DNA of 64,000 nucleotides from Strongylocentrotus purpuratus (taxonomy: Eukaryota; Echinodermata; Echinoidea; Camarodonta; Strongylocentrotidae): the NCBI RefSeq assembly GCF_000002235.5, contig NW_022145611.1, positions 20,768,114 to 20,832,113 of the forward strand, in the 5' to 3' direction. Positions 13,378-24,337 of the stretch are shown piece by piece. The first letter of the stretch is position 1. The number at the start of each line of letters is the position of its first letter. The notes under the pieces were generated by a model. The model made no database searches. It worked only from the letters and a program-made list of their open reading frames with translations, and was not told where the DNA came from. Both the position numbers and the translations under genes were made by a program.

Positions 13378-14010
13378 CTATTTCTACATGCCCACATAAC
13401 CATGACGGTGGAATGGAGGTCAGTTGAGATGCGGGTACAATACAGATGCAGTATCTTCAGAAACTGAAGTGTTCATGAAGATGGATTTCAAGAAATTTTT
13501 GAGTTATCTATACTAAACAAAGGTTCTGGATGATTCTAAATGATTGAGAGATCGAGATGACAATTTCTATATTTTCAAGCCCACACGACCATCTTGGTAA
13601 AAAGGAAGTCACTTAATGCCTATCAGCTTGTGCAATACGGATGCTGGACAATTTCTATATTTTCAAGCCCACACGACCATCTTGGTAAAAAGGAAGTCAC
13701 TTAATGCCTATCAGCTCGTGCAATACAGATGCTGGATCTTCGGGAAGTTTGTCTTTGCGAAGATAAATTGAGTGAAGTTTCTAAATGCCTTCAAAGGCAT
13801 CACAGTGAAATGGAGGTCAATTGTCATGCAGCCACGGTACAGTTGCACTGCGTCTTTGGGAACTTGATTTTTTGCAATGATTTTCATGAAATTTCTACTA
13901 GCCCTCATATCCATCATTGTGAGACACAGGGCAATACAGATTCTGTAACTTCATGAACTTTATTTTACAAGAAGATAGATTTCAGGAAATTCCTGCATTA
14001 TCTACTGATA
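13378..14010. repeat. Diverged tandem array, units about 88-115 bp
   Basis: Two nearly identical 88-bp units lie at 13560-13647 and 13648-13735 (TTTCTATATTTTCAAGCCC start). Flanking units (from about 13380, 13780 and 13890) share TTTCTA...CCCA/CATC...GGAGGTCA...ACAATACAGATGC and CATGAAGATxGATTTCA blocks with more divergence. It is a local tandem expansion with a recent step of duplication at one unit. Confidence 0.75.
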
Positions 14011-14144
14011 TAAAAAGTTTTGGAATATTCAAAGTTTTTGGGATTGCCTAGATTCTATTCCTGCGCTCATACTCATGCACAAATATTTCTATCCATGCAA
14101 TTTTGATATTGACAGAAACTGTGTGCCTGCAGTTCCACTCTATG

Positions 14145-15474
14145 CAGGGCTGTCGTTTAAAGCCGGTAACCGGTAAAACTTGCCGCCTATTCACTCGTTT
14201 CTTACCGGCTATAATTCCTATAATAAACCTTGCAAAAATCACAGAAAGTAGATCTAAATCAATGCTAATCCAAAATTTCCTTAATTTCGTCCAAGATATA
14301 ATTAGTGCCGCACATACACGGCCGCAGTCGACGAAATCCCTTACGATCACGAACGCGACGTCGTCCGTACTTACCTAGACCTATCTATCTAACGTTACAT
14401 CGCAGTTCTCCCCCCACAGCGCGGCGGCCAAGCCCGCCCGTCCCTACCCCATTGCGATCCCGATGTGCACGCGAGAAGACGATGCATGCACTGCACAAAA
14501 TATATACACACTGATCACAACAAAACTGAAGCTAGCTCGCTGTAACCAAACTATCCGTTGCCGATTTGATATTTGAAGATCACGGAAACCGGGGCCTATA
14601 CACGTGCGTGCAATGTCTAGAGACAACGTACTTTAGATTCTGAGATGCGCAAATCGGCAACAGAGTTTTGAACTCGGCTGAGTTTAGGCCGGCCACGGCC
14701 GGCGGATCCCCGCAGCTAGCTCGCATGATATATGCAGGCTCGCGCTCCGCGAATATTCAAAACTAACTTCCGATCGCAATCGGAAGCCAATCGGTTAATT
14801 CATTTATTTTATTTTCATTTATTTCCTTAAAAAAGTTGAATAAACAAATATACAGTGTCTTCACTTTGTCAGGAAAAACAGTGATATAACATTATAAAAT
14901 GAACAGGAACTGAAGTAAATTCTTAAATGTATTCAATAATTTCATGTCAAAAAAAAATAATTAAATGAGAATTCATATGGGGAGCTAAATAAAAGTCACA
15001 AGTAAACAAAAAATCAAAATCTAGCCTCTGCTGCCCATTATTTAAATACTGTACATGTATTCAACAAATCATGATGTAGAAAGATTGAGTATGGTGCATC
15101 ATCTCAGTTTAATTAAAAATTACAAAGTAATGGTACAAAGTGATAAATAATTATCAACTTAATAACTTTTCTTATAAGTTATGATTGTTCATGTAATATT
15201 AAACATGAACAGTATGTGTGTTTATTACAATATATGTGTAATACAAGGTAGGAAAGATAACTACATATTTTCTTCTTAGGTATGCACCATTGCACGATTT
15301 CAAGTGGAAAATCCCAAAAGGTCCCTACCGTGGGAGGGGGGACACCCCCCTCCCACACCCTTCCCCCCTCGGTCGCTTTGCTCCCTCGGGCTTGGTCGCT
15401 TCGCTCCCTCGCAGTGATGGTACCTCCTATAAAATTCAAATTACCTCCTTCAAAAATAATTAACAAGACCCCTG
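14145..15474. mobile_element. hAT-like non-autonomous DNA transposon
   Basis: The segment begins CAGGGCTGTCG and ends with the complement of CAGGGGTCTTG, and is flanked on both sides by the perfect 5-bp direct repeat CTATG (14140-14144, 15475-15479). CAGGG termini are typical of hAT elements; 5-bp target duplications occur in the hAT5 group. Inside the left end is a GGTAACCGGTAA motif. The element has an unusual GC/CpG-rich part (14290-14790) and a GCTTCGCTCCCTCG-type short repeat near 15370-15410. No transposase frame is visible. Confidence 0.6.
14796..15240 (-). mobile_element. LINE-type 3' tail inserted in the hAT-like element
   Basis: On the minus strand the segment ends in an A-rich repeated tail (AAATAAATGAAAATAAAATAAA-like, 14796-14830) preceded by AT-rich 3'-UTR-like sequence. 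Its base composition differs sharply from the GC-rich hAT sequence on both sides, suggesting a nested retroposon. No coding sequence is left and the 5' limit is approximate. Confidence 0.4.
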
Positions 15475-15560
15475 CTATGCAAGTCCCTTTTTCGAAAACG
15501 TTGATGTTGTGGAGACACTGCTTGTTCTTATACCCCAGGCATACTGACAAGACTAACATC

Positions 15561-15700
15561 AGGGCCCTTTTCATAGAAATTTTTATCAATAACGAATGCT
15601 AAATATCTATGACAAATTTGATCTCAGTCAATCAAATGCCATGATTTCAGTAGATTATCTATTGTAACTTGTTATTGACAACAAGTTTCATGAATCAAGT
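15561..15700. mobile_element. Diverged copy of the TTTCACAAA foldback MITE
   Basis: Shares GACAAATTTG, CAATCA-AA-GC, GATTTCAGTAG-TTAT and TTGACAACAAGTTTCATGAA with the copies at 35290 and 41393. The terminal inverted repeats are decayed. Confidence 0.5.
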
Positions 15701-15822
15701 ACTCTGGTCGACAATCGTTAAAAAATAATATTACCTTGAATGGCCAAGATTTTATCAGTTCTCATTTGGTTTTTAGTCGGCTTAGCAATAAGACCGGGGT
15801 ATTTCATGCTCTTGCCCACCCC

Positions 15823-15870
15823 TACACACACCCACACAGGCACACACACACACACACCCACCCGCCCACC
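15823..15870. repeat. (CA)n microsatellite
   Basis: Interrupted CA/CCCA repeat with about nine pure CA units from 15842. Confidence 0.9.
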
Positions 15871-16151
15871 ATCTCAGTGAAATACCGGTCACTTGCTTCC
15901 TCTCCTTTTCAGACTCGATTCTCAGTGATGGGGAGAAACGCGGCATGGTGATGAATAGATAGCGATTGATGAGACATGTTAAGATGAAACAGGGCACACA
16001 TGTTTTGATCATCAAAGTCAAGTTAGGAGAGGATAGCACTTACGAACAAAAATTGTGGCCGTATATGATGGCTGACTGCGGTCCAAAGCCACTCAAATCC
16101 CCTGGTTTGTCAGTGTTTGAGTGTATAGATGTATGCATGTACATGTTTATA

Positions 16152-16271
16152 TTGGACACAATTTGTTCCCATTTTCACGAAGTGACGGTAGCGAGGAAAA
16201 TCGCATACACTTTGCGTGACTTTTTTCCTCACTACCATCACTTCGTGAAAATAGGGACGAATTGTTTCCAA
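16152..16271. repeat. Long inverted repeat (49-bp arms, 22-bp loop)
   Basis: Arm 16152-16200 and arm 16223-16271 are reverse complements at about 43 of 49 positions. The core TTTTCACGAAGTGA is perfect, and most mismatches are C/T changes that would still pair as G-U in one RNA orientation. The loop is 22 bases. It could be a foldback element or encode a hairpin RNA; no ORF fits. Confidence 0.8.
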
Positions 16272-16917
16272 CATTGTGAATATTTTGTTGTTGGATACAC
16301 AGGGTAATGTTTTTGGAAGGAGGTGTCAGTTTATTATGGGAATTCATGTCATTTTTATCCGTGACAAATTTCAACAAGCACAAGTGTATTTGGGAGGTAT
16401 TACAAATTCATGAGTATACTCTGTAAGCTGTCAACACCACATTCCTGTATGAATGCAAATGACTATTTGAAAATACCTGATTATAGCTTTATTTTTAGAG
16501 GATACAATTATGATGGGTCTGTTTTTCTAAGCTAATTGGGCTTGGATATGGTGAAACACTTTGCATTATGAATGACTATGTTGATCCACTTGGGAGTAAT
16601 CATTCTTCCATACGATGCCATTCGAGTGAGACCAGTGCTCGTCTACTCGAGATGTAGAATCATTCACTCTATCTTCATGTATATCAATGAATGAATTGAT
16701 TTTCCCCCCGCATTTACATAAAAAATAACATAACAATCAACACGATATACATAATAATTATTAACAACACATTAATGACATAATAAAAGTTAGGAAGAAA
16801 AAATCAACAAGAGCAAAAGCAGTAAAAATTAACCATTATAATACAAACAAATTACTGTAAATTTGGGGGAGTATAAAAAGTCTCTCTGCTTCTGCCTTTC
16901 TTTCATAAACATGTATC

Positions 16918-17590
16918 TTGCCATCACTCTCTCTCTGTCACTGCCTTGATATCTCTCTATTTATATATCTCTCTCTTTCTCTCTATTTATATATCTCTCT
17001 CTTTCTCTCTATTTATATCTCTCCATCTTACCTCCCATCTTTCTCTCTTCATCTTTCTCTCTCTTCATCTTACTTTCCACCTTTCTCTCACTTCAAGTCG
17101 TTATGTATCATGGGAGTAATGGCTACTTCATTTCATGCCATTCAGGTGAGACCTACGCTTATCTACTCAAGATGCTGAATCATTCACTCTCTCTCTAGCT
17201 TTCTAAAGTTTCAATGTCCCTCTCACATGATTTCTTTCCTTTTCTCCCTGTCATCTTCCTTTACATCAGTTTCTCAGCCCATCTCTCGCTCTCTCTCTCT
17301 CTCTCTTTATCTCTCTCTCCCGCTCTCTTCAAATTTCACACTGTGGGTTGGATGTCCCTATCTGAGGATTCCATTCTCGTGCCCTACTTGATCTTCCTCT
17401 TCATTTTCTCTCCCCATTCTCCCCTTCCCCGTTCTCCCCTTTCCTTTATCTCCCTTTCTATCTCTCGTTCTCTTTCTTTCTCTTTCTCTTTTTCTTTCCC
17501 GTACTTCTCTCCCCCTTTTTCCTGCTCTAACACCCTCTCTCTCCCTCTCTCTCTCTCCCTCTCTCATCCATCCGGCATCCACGTCTCTGA
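16918..17590. repeat. Polypyrimidine (CT-rich) tracts
   Basis: Two tracts of CTCTCT/TTTCTC/ATCTCT repeats (16918-17100, 17214-17575) separated by ordinary sequence. The plus strand is almost pure pyrimidine over long runs. Confidence 0.9.
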
Positions 17591-18096
17591 TGGGGGATAA
17601 GCCGATAGCTTGTTTCTCTTTCGTACATTCTGAGATGAAAGCATCGTCCACCAACTGTTTCTTGTTTGGCCGTGGAGTATACATCCCATGCATTTTTCAC
17701 ATTGCTCTAATCATGTCAACAGAGGGGGATCAAACTGAGATTTAACCCTATCAATCCTGCGAGCTCGCAATCAACTGTTGTCTTCATCAATGGTAATCGT
17801 CCCAGTTCTGACAATGGTCATTCAAGATTGTTATGTGGATTTAGCTTTCTAAATTGTGACATTAGATAACAATTCTAGTTTGTCTCAAGATTGAAAAGGC
17901 AATGGAGATTTAAGTAAAGAAAGAATAAGGAGTGAGATGGAGGGTGAGAGGAGGATAAGAGAGAGAGAAAGGAGGAAGGCAGGAAATAGCAAAAGGACTG
18001 GGCCCATGGGCAGTTTACAATTCATAGAGAATGAACATCAAAGACAGAGAAGTAGGGAAAGAGGTAGAAAGAGCAAGAGTAAGAGAGAAGGGGAAG

Positions 18097-18127
<31 letters not shown>

Positions 18128-20710
18128 TTGGAAAGAGATGGAAAAACATTCATCATTCTTAATCCTTCAACAACAGCAATGAAGCACTCTCCATACACAT
18201 GAAGTATATCACAATCTATGAGTTTAAATTTATCAATGCTGGGAAAGTAATTTGCAAAACAATCATAAGCTTTATCCGATAAAACTGAATAATAGAATAA
18301 CTTGTAGAATTTCCAATATCCATCTCCCAGACAGTTTGGATTGTTGTGTGAAAATGACGGTTTCATGGGATGTGCATTGTAGGTAGGGTTGTCTTGATTC
18401 ACCACGCTCACTTGGAACACATGAATGTGTTTTCCGCTCTTTCTCTCTCTCTCTCTTCATTTTAAAACCCCTCTTGGGTATGAAACGATACCTGGTTGCA
18501 TAGAATTGAGGGCATCAGCTGTCCCCTCTGCCTGTTGCCAAAGCTCTCTGCTTCCTTCTCCTTAATGTCAAGGCTTCAAATTCCTCTTCTCTCCCCGAAT
18601 CCGCGGCACTTCGCCGTCGTCTCCGAAGTGCCGTCTTTTGCACGAAACACTTGAAGTGTGGGCTACGACACACGTCGATAACGAAGTGTGGAAGTCTGTT
18701 GTTCTTCATAATGAAAGGAGAGAAAGAGCTGGCATCCAAGAGAAAGTTATTATTAGAGTATGTATGATAACAGCTGCATTATGGATAATGGCTACAGTCC
18801 TGCCTAACCTTCAATATATCTCTGGATTGGGAGATGGGCTATTTGTAGGATGATAAGGTGCACATGCTTTTCACTCTGCTCTGTTGATTCTGAAAGCTCT
18901 TATTGAATTCACTTTAAATACAATTGCAAATGATATTAAAGATAGACCATTGATTTGCTCTTTATGTCTGTGTAGTGTGTTCAGTATTTATATCTATATA
19001 TCTGTCTCACTTTATGCAGTGGCTTATCGGGCATAGGGACATACACCTCTCTCTACTGGCTCCCCAAGTCTGGAAAGCATTCTACACCCCCTTATTTTGT
19101 CCTATTCCTGGAAACATGCCAAGCTTTGCAAACCAACAATCGATTGAATTTAAAAGAAGTTCAGTTATTGATAACAACAAAAGAGTAACTTTCTGCAAGA
19201 TTTCATATCTATTTTTTATCATGTGACTAGAAAATAGATTACTGTGTTAATTACAAACAGTTATCTGAAAGATTTGAGTGATGTAACAAAAGATTCTGAC
19301 ACATTTATTGATGAAGACAACATGCTCTTTGGAATATGATTTATTTAATCAAACGTGGCCAGCCAGTGTTGTTTCGCAACCATTCTTTATTCATGTCAAC
19401 ATCCCTCAACAGTCTTGCCGTATTTACGTAGCTACCAATCTTTTATCATCACAGAGCAAGTAAATGGGTCCTGCTAAGTGCACGCTCTCTTTCTATCTCA
19501 TTTATGGCAGGCAATGAATATTATGATGGGTGTCAGAAAAGTGGAGCTGGTGCTAATACGCTGTCATGTGGAGTCATATTGATTGTAGCGAGATAAGAAA
19601 AATACGAAAAGTGGCCGAGGGGGTTCAATATATATTCAGCGCTGGCTTTATTGGTCAGAGAGATAGAGAGCACACAGTGACCTGTATTCAGTCAAGTATA
19701 CTATTGTAATTGCTCCGCGTTTTGTGAAGCCATAACAAAGAAACTTTATTACATTTGCATATGTATTTATATATAAATATATATATATATAGATCAAAAC
19801 TAAAAAAAGCATATATGCAAGAAATATATATACATCCACTAGTCTATAGCAATGCATCTGATCTCACCTTTTTGACAGGTACAAGACAATTTATCAGATA
19901 TATCACATAGGTATCATAATATCAATGAGACAACTCTGTAATTGGTTGTCAATTATGTTAATTTCTCGTGGATTAATGAGGTGATTCATCCAGCACCAGT
20001 GTCATCAAAACTATTGATACGCTCACGTACAACAGTTAGAGGCTTGGGGATTTTTCATATCAATTTTCACGCACAGTTTAATTGTTTATGAAATACGAGA
20101 AGTTGTATTTGCCCATGACTTGGCTGTGTGAGTCATGACTATGTTGTGTGTTTGTTGAATCACCAAGGTCACTGTCATTTTAATAATGTTTGAACTTTGT
20201 AGTACTCTAATCAAATAGGCTTGGCAATCAGAGCTGCATGGAGATAATAGACTTTTGCATAACATGCTACATGTATGTAAAATTAAACGGCCCTTCTTAT
20301 GTATGTTGTATTGTTCTTGAATTTTATTTGGGAGGTGGGACTGGGCTACAAAATTGATTTCTGTCATTCGTAAGTAGTGCATCAAACCTGTGTACATGAT
20401 AATGTTGTTAATTTCATTTTACAATTTGGCTTTTAACAATGCAAATTTTCCCTCTGCTTCCTGCAGGAATAAAGAAGTTATAGATTTGTTTAACTGGTGT
20501 TTAATATTGCAATTTATGAATACCTCCCCTCAACATTTTAAAAGCAGGGAGAATATTGTAGCTGAAAACATTCAATTGTACACATTTCCCTTTTTGCAAT
20601 GACGACCTTCGTCATTGCCTTGTTTTCGTTCACATTCTGCCCCATTCTGCATTAATATTCTCCTCCTTGTTTTCGTTTTCTTCCTTATCGTCAGGAAATC
20701 GCATTCGTTT

Positions 20711-22140
20711 TGCACGTAGTGCTTGTTATTCCTAGTGAGGTACTTTCCTCATGTCCTTTTCCTTTCAAATTTCATAGGCATAGTCTCTAACATGTCATCA
20801 AGGTCACTACATTCTTCGATTCTCGAAATCACTCATGCATAACCGTCCATGCGCCATTTTGTCCGTTTCTGGTCCTTTTTAAGGCCTTTCTGTCTTCCTT
20901 CCTATCTCCACTATCCTAGATCCTACACACTTCTAACAAATTCCTCTAAATAGTCTAAGAGATGTTCTTTCATCTGCGACGCATAACCTGCCCTTCAAAA
21001 TGCCATCTTCGTACTCAAAATTCAAATCTGAAACCGACTCCGTCAAAAAAACTCAAATTCTTGAAAAATGGACCCCTAAATAATCTAAAACTGCCATAAC
21101 TTTCTCATATAAATTCCGTTTTGTATTTAAATCTCACAATATCTTTATCTCATAATTGCACATAGCGATGCCAAATTTCACGCTCCAATGGCTTTGCACA
21201 ACATAAATAGCGCCCTCTAAAGTTCTGGGAATTGGCTTTCTCTCTGTGGCCCTATCTCAATAATGGCTTGGCAAACCCGTACCCTTTTTTGGATTTAGAT
21301 ACTTGAAGATATGCCCTTTCCAGCCATATACAAAATTATATACCCTATTACTGACCAAATTTGAGAAAATTGCCCTCCAAATTCGCCATTTTCAAGAAAA
21401 TTGAGAAATAACTTCAACTTGCTCTAAACCGGCGATCTTTATACCTACATCAATGAAACTTGGCAGACACATGTATCCATATACGTGACAACTGTCTGCT
21501 AAGCTTAGTAAATTGTAATGCCCTCTTCGCAAAGTTATCGCCAAAAATGATGAATTTACTATGCTTTACGTAATAGCGCGTTTGATGCGTGCAGTACGTT
21601 TTGCGCAGATGACAATGGTTTCAAACTGACCGCACTAAAGTGCCCTTTTGAATGATACCAAGTATGGTATATGTTCACGCAGAAAATTGTAAGTAAATCG
21701 CATTTGAACAAGGGTCACTATACGAATTCCGCCGGGTTTCCGCCCTATTATAGCACGTTTCGGCCATGACGTCATTTTTTAAGACTTTCATTCGGTTGTG
21801 TTAGTATGGGCGGCCGTTCGTGCCAAAGCACGCGTCGCAACATGTTCATCATGCACCAAGTCCTATTGGTTTTGCACGCAGTGCTTGCGAGCCCTTTCTA
21901 GATCCCTTCCTCTACTCCAATTCCCTTCAAAATGCGTAGGCGTAGTCTCTAGCATTCCTTCAAGGTCACTAAATTCTTCGTTCTCCGGAAACCCTCATGC
22001 GTGACCGTCCAGGCACCATTTTTTCCGTTTCGGGCCGTTTTGGTGACCTTTCTTTCGCCCTAACTATCTCCACTATCACAGAAGCTACAGACTTCTTACA
22101 TAGTGCTCTGGATAGTCCGAGAGTAGCTCCTTCGTTTGAC
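20711..22140. repeat. Pair of degenerate ~270-bp direct repeats 1.16 kb apart
   Basis: The segments 20711-20980 and 21872-22140 share, in order, TTGCACG-AGTGCTTG, GGC-TAGTCTCTA, TCAAGGTCACTA-ATTCTTCG, CTCATGC-T-ACCGTCCA, TATCTCCACTATC and ATAGTC--AGAG-AG. They could be tandem copies of a ~1.16-kb unit or decayed terminal repeats of an element. No transposase or RT was recognised between them. Confidence 0.6.
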
Positions 22141-22149
22141 ACGTAGAAA

Positions 22150-24236
22150 CATGGCGTCATTGCACGCACATCGTTGTGACACGATTGCATTTCTAGTTTG
22201 ATCTTATTATTGATAGAATCAACCACTGAATTTCATCTGATATATAGCCTAACACACGGAATACTAAACTTGCTATGTACATCTCTACATCGGGCTACAT
22301 TATGAACAATAATACTCTAGAAAGGCTAGAGACCAAGAAAAGCAAGACACTTGTTGTTCTACAGTGAATCTATTAGTAGCATCAGACTGAATATATTCTT
22401 GAGACAGTGCTGAAAATAAGAGGATATTGCAACATTAGCTTTAATCCTGATTATTCATATCGTTTTACAAATTGTGGATTTGAGAGGAACTGATCAATTT
22501 TAGCCTTGGTGTAAGAAGAGACCCTATGTCCGGTGTTATTAACATCAATTACACATGGATCCTAACTGTTTGTCTGATTACGTGCTTATGAACCTCATTA
22601 GGAGTGTTAAATGACAACAGGCCAGGGCATGAACTTGCATGCTAAATACAGCTGTATTCATTATCTAGTACAAACTATTATTTATACACTTGTAGCAAAC
22701 ATTGTTGAACAACAGATGTCATTAGTATTTTATTAACACTTGAAGCTATGTCTTAAAGGCTTGTTAATACATCAATCATACTGCCAAAAAGACTCCACAT
22801 AATTCTTGGCTATTTGGCCAGGCTGTTGTTGGCCATGTGTTGGTGCGATCAAGGTATTATCCTCTTTTAATCTGGAATGAATACTGAAAAACAAATAGCA
22901 AATGGATGAAGATATGTAAAAAGTCCTGTTTGGACATATCCACGATAAGGGTATAGGAGTGGCAAGGACTATAAGATGAAAGTTAAACCTGATAACCTGA
23001 AGCTGTGTTATCATTTTTATTTGTTATTCTTTCATTCGTTTTTGTCAGATTGAGAATGCTGAATGTATACATTTCATACTCTTTACATCTATAGCTGCAG
23101 AAAGACAACAGTTATAAATAATGCTACCTTTCCCAAACATCCTGTATTTACAGAAACCCTGTGAATAAAAGTACCGTGGGCTTTTATACTTGCTTTATTT
23201 GTCATAGTGAAGTATTTACCAACCTGTCTCAGCATAGACAAGATGCGACTTGTGCTAGTCATGTGTTCCAGACTCCTAAGGGAAAAAACAACCGCCTTAC
23301 ACAACAAGAGGCCCACGTAACTCCCTATATTTGCCAAGACACTTAGAAATTCATGAATGCAACCAGCTAGAAAATACAATTTTCCCATCAAGGACACCTT
23401 ACGAGGTGGAAGGCGGATACATGAGATGAAAAGCTTGAGTGAGAAGAAGAGTTTGAATGAGTTTTCTGAGGTTTGGGAAGAAAAAAGGGGAAGAAAAAAT
23501 GGCCAGACGACACCTGCTGGTTCTAAATCGGGATGTATTGATCATTTGCATTGTCATCTACCTTTTTATTTATCACTAAGATTTATTTGTCGTGAATGGG
23601 GATGCTTTTTTTTTTAGACACAGGCAAGTTATTGGATATGATCTTGGTTGAGGTAAAGCCAGTCAGTGTTTCAAAGCAAAGTTCTTGTTTGCTTTCATCC
23701 TTTCCTTACTGATGGGAAATCTTATTTAATACCATACATGTATTCAATTGTTTGCAGCAATACTGTGATACCATAGATTTTTGTGTACATGAAACTTGAT
23801 GAATATTATGAATGGTCCAGATTTATGAAAGATCAGTGCCACAAAATGATTGATCTCCAACACTGAATATTACATTATCTATAAAATGGTTATCACTGAC
23901 AATACGCAAAACTTTCAGGCTGCAAAACATATTGGTTTAACAGTATTCAGATTCAGTGTAAAGAGTTTGCCAATTATGCAAAACATCATTACAGTTTAGA
24001 GTAATTTCATATAAAGTGTTTTGAACACCTCCAAGGTAATATTTTTTGTTCTGAAAGTGTTACAAATGCCTTTATAATTGAGGTGTTATCAATAATTTCA
24101 GTTGAATTTTAACCTTTGCTGAATGTCTGCTTATCAGCCCCAAGGGAATATCTTTCATTCTGAAGAAAGGTATTAGAGTATCTTGTTGCTATGATACACA
24201 AACAAATAACCAACACCTTGCTTATTCATTCCACAG
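22150..24236. other. Sequence upstream of the first PACS exon found
   Basis: AT-rich, no recognised repeat family or exon. It ends in the acceptor of the exon at 24237, so at least its 3' part is intron of PACS. Confidence 0.5.
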
Positions 24237-24337
24237 ATCGGTCGGTGGACATGGACAACGAGAGCGACGACGACGACGACTCGTATTCGTCTGACCAGGA
24301 GAACAGCGACAGCGGTGAGAACATGGTGGGAGGCCAG
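24237..24337 (+). CDS. PACS: PACS exon a: acidic autoregulatory segment
   Basis: The acceptor is CATTCCACAG before 24237 and the donor is CCAG|GTGAGA after 24337. The exon starts with the last two bases of a split codon and ends on a codon boundary (window residues 1-34). It encodes a strongly acidic, serine-rich stretch including [13 protein letters not shown] and NSDSGE, with several Ser followed by Asp/Glu at +3, i.e. potential CK2 sites. In PACS1 the equivalent region is the CK2-regulated acidic cluster that controls cargo binding. The high GC of the exon contrasts with the AT-rich flanks. A second possible GTGAGA donor lies inside it at 24315, but the downstream one gives the better consensus. 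The preceding exon was not found in the window. Confidence 0.85.

Larger units (their letters stand above)
15701..20700. other. Non-coding region with pyrimidine/purine tracts
   Basis: No gene recognised. An imperfect duplicate pair lies at about 16600-16675 and 17118-17192 (ATGCCATTC...GTGAGACC...TCTACTC.AGATG...GAATCATTCACTCT). Pyrimidine-rich tracts at 16918-17100 and 17214-17575 are followed by purine-rich sequence at 17930-18130, including (GA)n at 18091-18126. The segments 18500-18740 and 19440-19620 are less AT-rich and repeat-poor. Long frames in the tracts are low-complexity artefacts. Confidence 0.45.

Noticed and set aside
14048..14626. Short ORFs in a CpG-rich block
   Set aside because: They overlap on both strands within the hAT-like element; high GC alone explains the lack of stops.
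15179..15602. ORFs of 136 and 106 residues on opposite strands
   Set aside because: They lie across the hAT-like element end and LINE-like tail; sequence is repeat-derived and has no domain resemblance.
16918..17693. ORFs rich in Ser/Leu/Phe/Tyr or Arg/Glu
   Set aside because: Products of CT/GA microsatellite DNA; no conserved motif or splice logic.
18515..18739. Minus-strand Arg-rich ORF of 74 residues
   Set aside because: No family resemblance and no splice context; length is within chance for this GC-richer segment.
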